A stretch of 64,000 nucleotides of DNA. Source: Gossypium raimondii. Taxonomy: Eukaryota > Streptophyta > Magnoliopsida > Malvales > Malvaceae. This document shows positions 61,101-64,000 of this stretch, one piece after another. The translations under genes and the position numbers were made by a program. Location of the stretch: positions 56,549,371-56,613,370 of the forward strand of contig NC_068567.1 in the NCBI RefSeq assembly GCF_025698545.1, read 5' to 3'. Below the pieces are notes generated by a model that saw only the letters and a list, made by a program, of their open reading frames with translations, was not told where the DNA came from and made no database searches. Each line of letters starts with the position of its first letter. Position 1 is the stretch's first letter.

Positions 61101-64000
61101 CAGGTATCCATACATCTGGGTTGTTGGATGTGGTGAATAAAACAAACATCTGATACAACGTGGTACCATATGAGGTAAATACCAATTTGCCCTGTTTTGT
61201 ATCTTCAAACATAACATATGCTACCCAACTAGCAAACAGAAGAAATAACAGCCACAGAGCCTGCAATGGAAGCAGATGAGACAGTGATTATGTTCTCAGA
61301 GAAAACGTAAGCAATATTTACTTATGACCAATAATTTGGGCCAGATCAGAAGGCAAATACATATTGTTTAAAACTAAAATACAGCAGGCTGGTATGGTGC
61401 TAAGAGAGTATACAAACCAAGACATTCAAGTACGTTCCAATCATTCCAGCCAAAATGACGATGCTATTTCGTAGTTCCCTAAGCAAACAAAGCAGGGGAA
61501 AAGATTAAATGAACATCAACTGAAATCATGGAGAATAAAAGAGTACAACTTCCTTCAAACATGGATATTAAAAAATGGTCGGTAGAATATGCAACCTTTA
61601 CAACGAAAACATGATTTGCAATCAAGATTTAGAGACCAAAGTTAAATAGGTTGTCAAAAAGCTAAAAAACTCTGAAAATATTGAAGAATCAAGTTAAATT
61701 ACGGGCATAACAATCTATAAAAGGTCAATTTGTGCACCCTAAAGCAGACCAAATTAGCCTTAGCCCAAAAACCAATGAGGTTAGGTAAAAGGAGATCAAC
61801 TACTCGTCTAAAACTAGTTACATTTTTATTTGTTGTGAACCTTAGCGGAACAAAAAACACCATAGAAAATTCACTATTTAAATTATCCCTGAGCTCTCTC
61901 TATGATAATCTTATAGATCTATATGATACTCAGATCAGGTCAAGTAATGAATGGAAAAATATGCTCAGTAGTTCCAAGTTATCTTTTGTGATGCATAATT
62001 TCACACGTACATCTACAAACCACAAGCATACATTTTCGGCAGACTTAAAGCTTAATTCTGGACATGCACATCAACAGATAGATTCCTGTCGAACATATAA
62101 AATACAAACATATACACATAAAAATTTTCTACAGAAACAGAAAGTGAAGATTTTGTCAGTCACTACCTAATGCTTAGGATGAAAAGAATAACTCTGACAT
62201 AAGGTGCAACCCTGAACGGAAGAGAATTCATTGCCACTGGAGACAAATAGAGAGTATAAACCAGTAAATCTGCAACCAAAATTAAGAGGCAGATGACCTG
62301 GAAGTAGAACCAAAACATGCATTGTTAGGCTACATCATAAAAATTACAGAAGGGCAAAGCAAAACTAAATTCTGAAGAGAACCATGTGGATAGCATCAGG
62401 GGGAATCAAGATAGTTAATTCTATTCATAGGATTCCATAAGCAAAAGATGCAATTTTAACCCCTCTGAAAGACAATAATAAAAAATCAAAATACAACATG
62501 CAAAAGCCAATATCAAATCATAAGTAATGATCAATGACAAACATCATCTACAAGAAGCAGTTCCTTGCACCTTTTTTTTTAACCACTGTTCCTTGCACGT
62601 TGGTGGTTTATGGAGGTAAAAAAAATAGAAGACCACAAAGTCCATCTTTTATTGAAACAATAAGACTTCAACTCCATTGTTTAGCTTCCAAGAAATAAGT
62701 TCTACTTAGAGTCCATATAGCTTGAAAGGCTACTAATGTATATACTATGATTGCCTACGGAAATAGGTGACTTGCACAAAGCATAAACACCATTTTGGAT
62801 TTGGGCAATTTCAGACAGTATACATGTCTAACACCATATAGAGTATCATCCCAGAATATGCAAGTGCATTTGAGAAGTCCCAAACAGGTCTAACATGGGT
62901 ATAAAACGTACATTGAAGAGTATAGTTTTGGAATGGCATTCTTGTCATTCTTTGTCTCCTAACTTTTTTTTTCCTTACATTCAAGAAATCCATCCATAAG
63001 AGAATTCTATCTGAATACAGTACGAGAGAGAGATTAGGGATATGTAGTTATCCAAAATAGAATAAAATGCAAGTACCTTTATCTGATTAAGAGGACGCTT
63101 CCAATAGATACTGGACCCTTCATAGGAAATTGGGAAAATAGTATGTATAGCGAGGAGAATGAGAGTCACGACCTGCATAACAATGGAAAACCAAAGGGTT
63201 ATTAGTGGATTTTAATATGATAGAACACGCATTAAATTGATAATTCCTGGAAGCCACTACTCCTTTACACCAGATAGCAAATAGCATATAGCAAACAGCG
63301 GTTCAGTCACTTGAGTATAACCCTATAGAAAGCACATGCTCTCAGGGTACTCTTACACAAGACCAAAGCCACCAAAGATATGCATTATATAAATATATCC
63401 CCACAAAAGCAAACTAACTTGCAATTAACTTATAACCATGCATACAGTCAAAACTCAGCAAATTTTCACTGCTTTGTCTTACTCCCTTCTTTTAGGTACA
63501 AGATGTTTGTATTGAGCTATATATCACAACTCAGAGTGATCAGATGGATAAGATCGCACAAGCATAACATCCACTTTTTTTGTGTGGCGTGATAAACTGG
63601 AGAATTTCACAGAAATTATATCTACCTATATTACCTTACCTCATATATAAGAGACTCTGTAGCATTCAAATAAGGCAACTGCCCAAGAAAAAAGTAGTCC
63701 CTATCACTGCAAGAATATGAACTACTCAAACACCACAGCGGCTTCTGCAAAGAGTCAATCAAGTTCAGAATTAGATAATCATCTTCATAAAATTTCTAGA
63801 GCATTTCTTTTTGTCCTTCCATGGTTTTTTTTCTTTCCATCCTGATTTACCAAAAGACCTTGCACCACCTCATTGAAATTTAATGTAAATGATAGAAAAA
63901 AAAAAAAGTTAAGCAAACCTCAAGAAAGTTTAGGACAACCAATGCAAAATAATTAAGGGTCCAAATAATATCAAATTTAATGAACATGAAGTAGAACTTT
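46139..64000 (-). CDS. TPC1: Two-pore vacuolar cation channel TPC1, 22 exons visible, 5' end beyond window
   Basis: Vacuolar slow, voltage- and calcium-gated cation channel. Exons (minus order): 64000-63919, 63744-63640, 63172-63077, 62297-62167, 61478-61418, 61260-61094, 60619-60514, 60313-60236, 59325-59264, 53459-53387, 52192-52127, 52038-51898, 50783-50726, 50563-50456, 49658-49595, 49399-49231, 48999-48935, 48736-48646, 47587-47501, 46792-46715, 46369-46332, 46235-46139. All have GT/AG junctions and fitting phases. They give 673 residues, from just before the first transmembrane segment to the stop, matching the Arabidopsis protein over its last about 672. Visible are domain I pore ([20 protein letters not shown]), two EF hands (first with Gln at position 12, second DDSHDFKINLDE), domain II S4 ([17 protein letters not shown]) and pore helix [12 protein letters not shown]. 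No coding lesion. The intron between 59264 and 53459 contains a gypsy element. Confidence 0.95.
46236..46331 (-). other. In-frame, stop-free last intron of TPC1
   Basis: The final intron is 96 bp, a multiple of three, and has no stop in the coding frame, so retention would add 32 residues, mostly hydrophobic, before the TKTRSQRVD tail. It has normal GT and AG ends. Confidence 0.6.
54027..54302 (+). repeat. 5' LTR of the chromovirus
   Basis: Differs from the 3' copy at two sites only (G/A at 54038 and C/T near 54095), both transitions. Contains ttataatgcatgcattgcat, a TATA-like element and GCATGC palindromes. Confidence 0.93.
54342..58891 (+). pseudogene. Chromovirus gag-pol, with many in-frame stops and frameshifts
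   Basis: Domains in order: gag (54560-55270), zinc knuckle CX2CX4HX4C (about 55348-55395), aspartic protease with [11 protein letters not shown] (about 55605-55640), reverse transcriptase with the FFDDILVYS catalytic motif (56640-56666), RNase H with [13 protein letters not shown] (57080-57120), integrase with HHCC zinc site then MDFIEG and SDRDRIF of the DDE core (57650-58300), and a chromodomain (58760-58891). Lesions: frame changes in early gag (54342-54350 and about 54505), TGA 54470, TAG 55267, TAA 55579, TAG 55753, TAG 56218, TAG 57274, a one-base gain near 57665, TAG 58001 and TAA 58625. It cannot make a polyprotein. Several stops sit where the family normally has Gln, implying CAG-to-TAG change. 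Confidence 0.93.
58922..59197 (+). repeat. 3' LTR of the chromovirus
   Basis: Direct copy of the 5' LTR, followed by the target duplication caatg at 59198-59202, after which the TPC1 intron resumes. Confidence 0.93.

Noticed and set aside
61730..62170. 146-codon plus-strand frame in TPC1
   Set aside because: Sits in a TPC1 intron, antisense, starts at a non-ATG codon and shows no domain.

Overview
The window is nuclear DNA from a flowering plant. It is AT-rich, has intron-split genes with GT/AG junctions, and is dense in LTR retrotransposon remains. Several repeats carry the ACACGG/CCGTGT motif clusters and GGGGTGTTACA ends that I associate with cotton (Gossypium), so a Malvaceae genome is likely. 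That assignment is from memory and was not searched.

Layout. At 0-5 kb is debris: the 3' end of a Copia element, an rpoC1 fragment of plastid origin, and the tail of an L1-type LINE. At 5-8.3 kb are two small membrane-protein genes; the first carries an in-frame stop just before its conserved C-terminus. At 8.3-17.5 kb is AT-rich intergenic DNA with foldback or MITE-like elements. At 17.58-20.95 kb is a complete five-exon endo-beta-mannanase gene (GH5). At 21.58-22.27 kb (minus) is a small, probably nuclear, basic protein of unknown function.

From 23.4 to 39.3 kb lies one broken gene for a plant mobile domain protein (MAIN-like), read on the minus strand. It was blown up to about 16 kb by five solo-LTR-like insertions. 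Two sit directly in its exons (23610-25961 and 26794-38949). Three more are nested inside the larger one (27873-34607, which itself contains 28455-30802, and 36019-38516). I found a target-site duplication for every one. Removing the two exonic blocks rejoins the reading frame at both places.

At 41.1-45.1 kb is a seven-exon ubiquitin-conjugating enzyme of the UBC25/26 (PHO2-like) family. Convergent to it, from 46.1 kb to beyond the right edge, is the vacuolar two-pore cation channel TPC1, with 22 exons visible. One TPC1 intron holds a nearly complete 5.17-kb Ty3/gypsy chromovirus (54027-59197). Its 276-bp LTRs differ at only two sites, yet its gag-pol frame has many stops.

The host genes look functionally unrelated: cell-wall mannan remodelling, ubiquitin transfer and vacuolar ion transport. 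The main story is the transposon archaeology. I found no CRISPR arrays, rRNA or intact tRNA genes.
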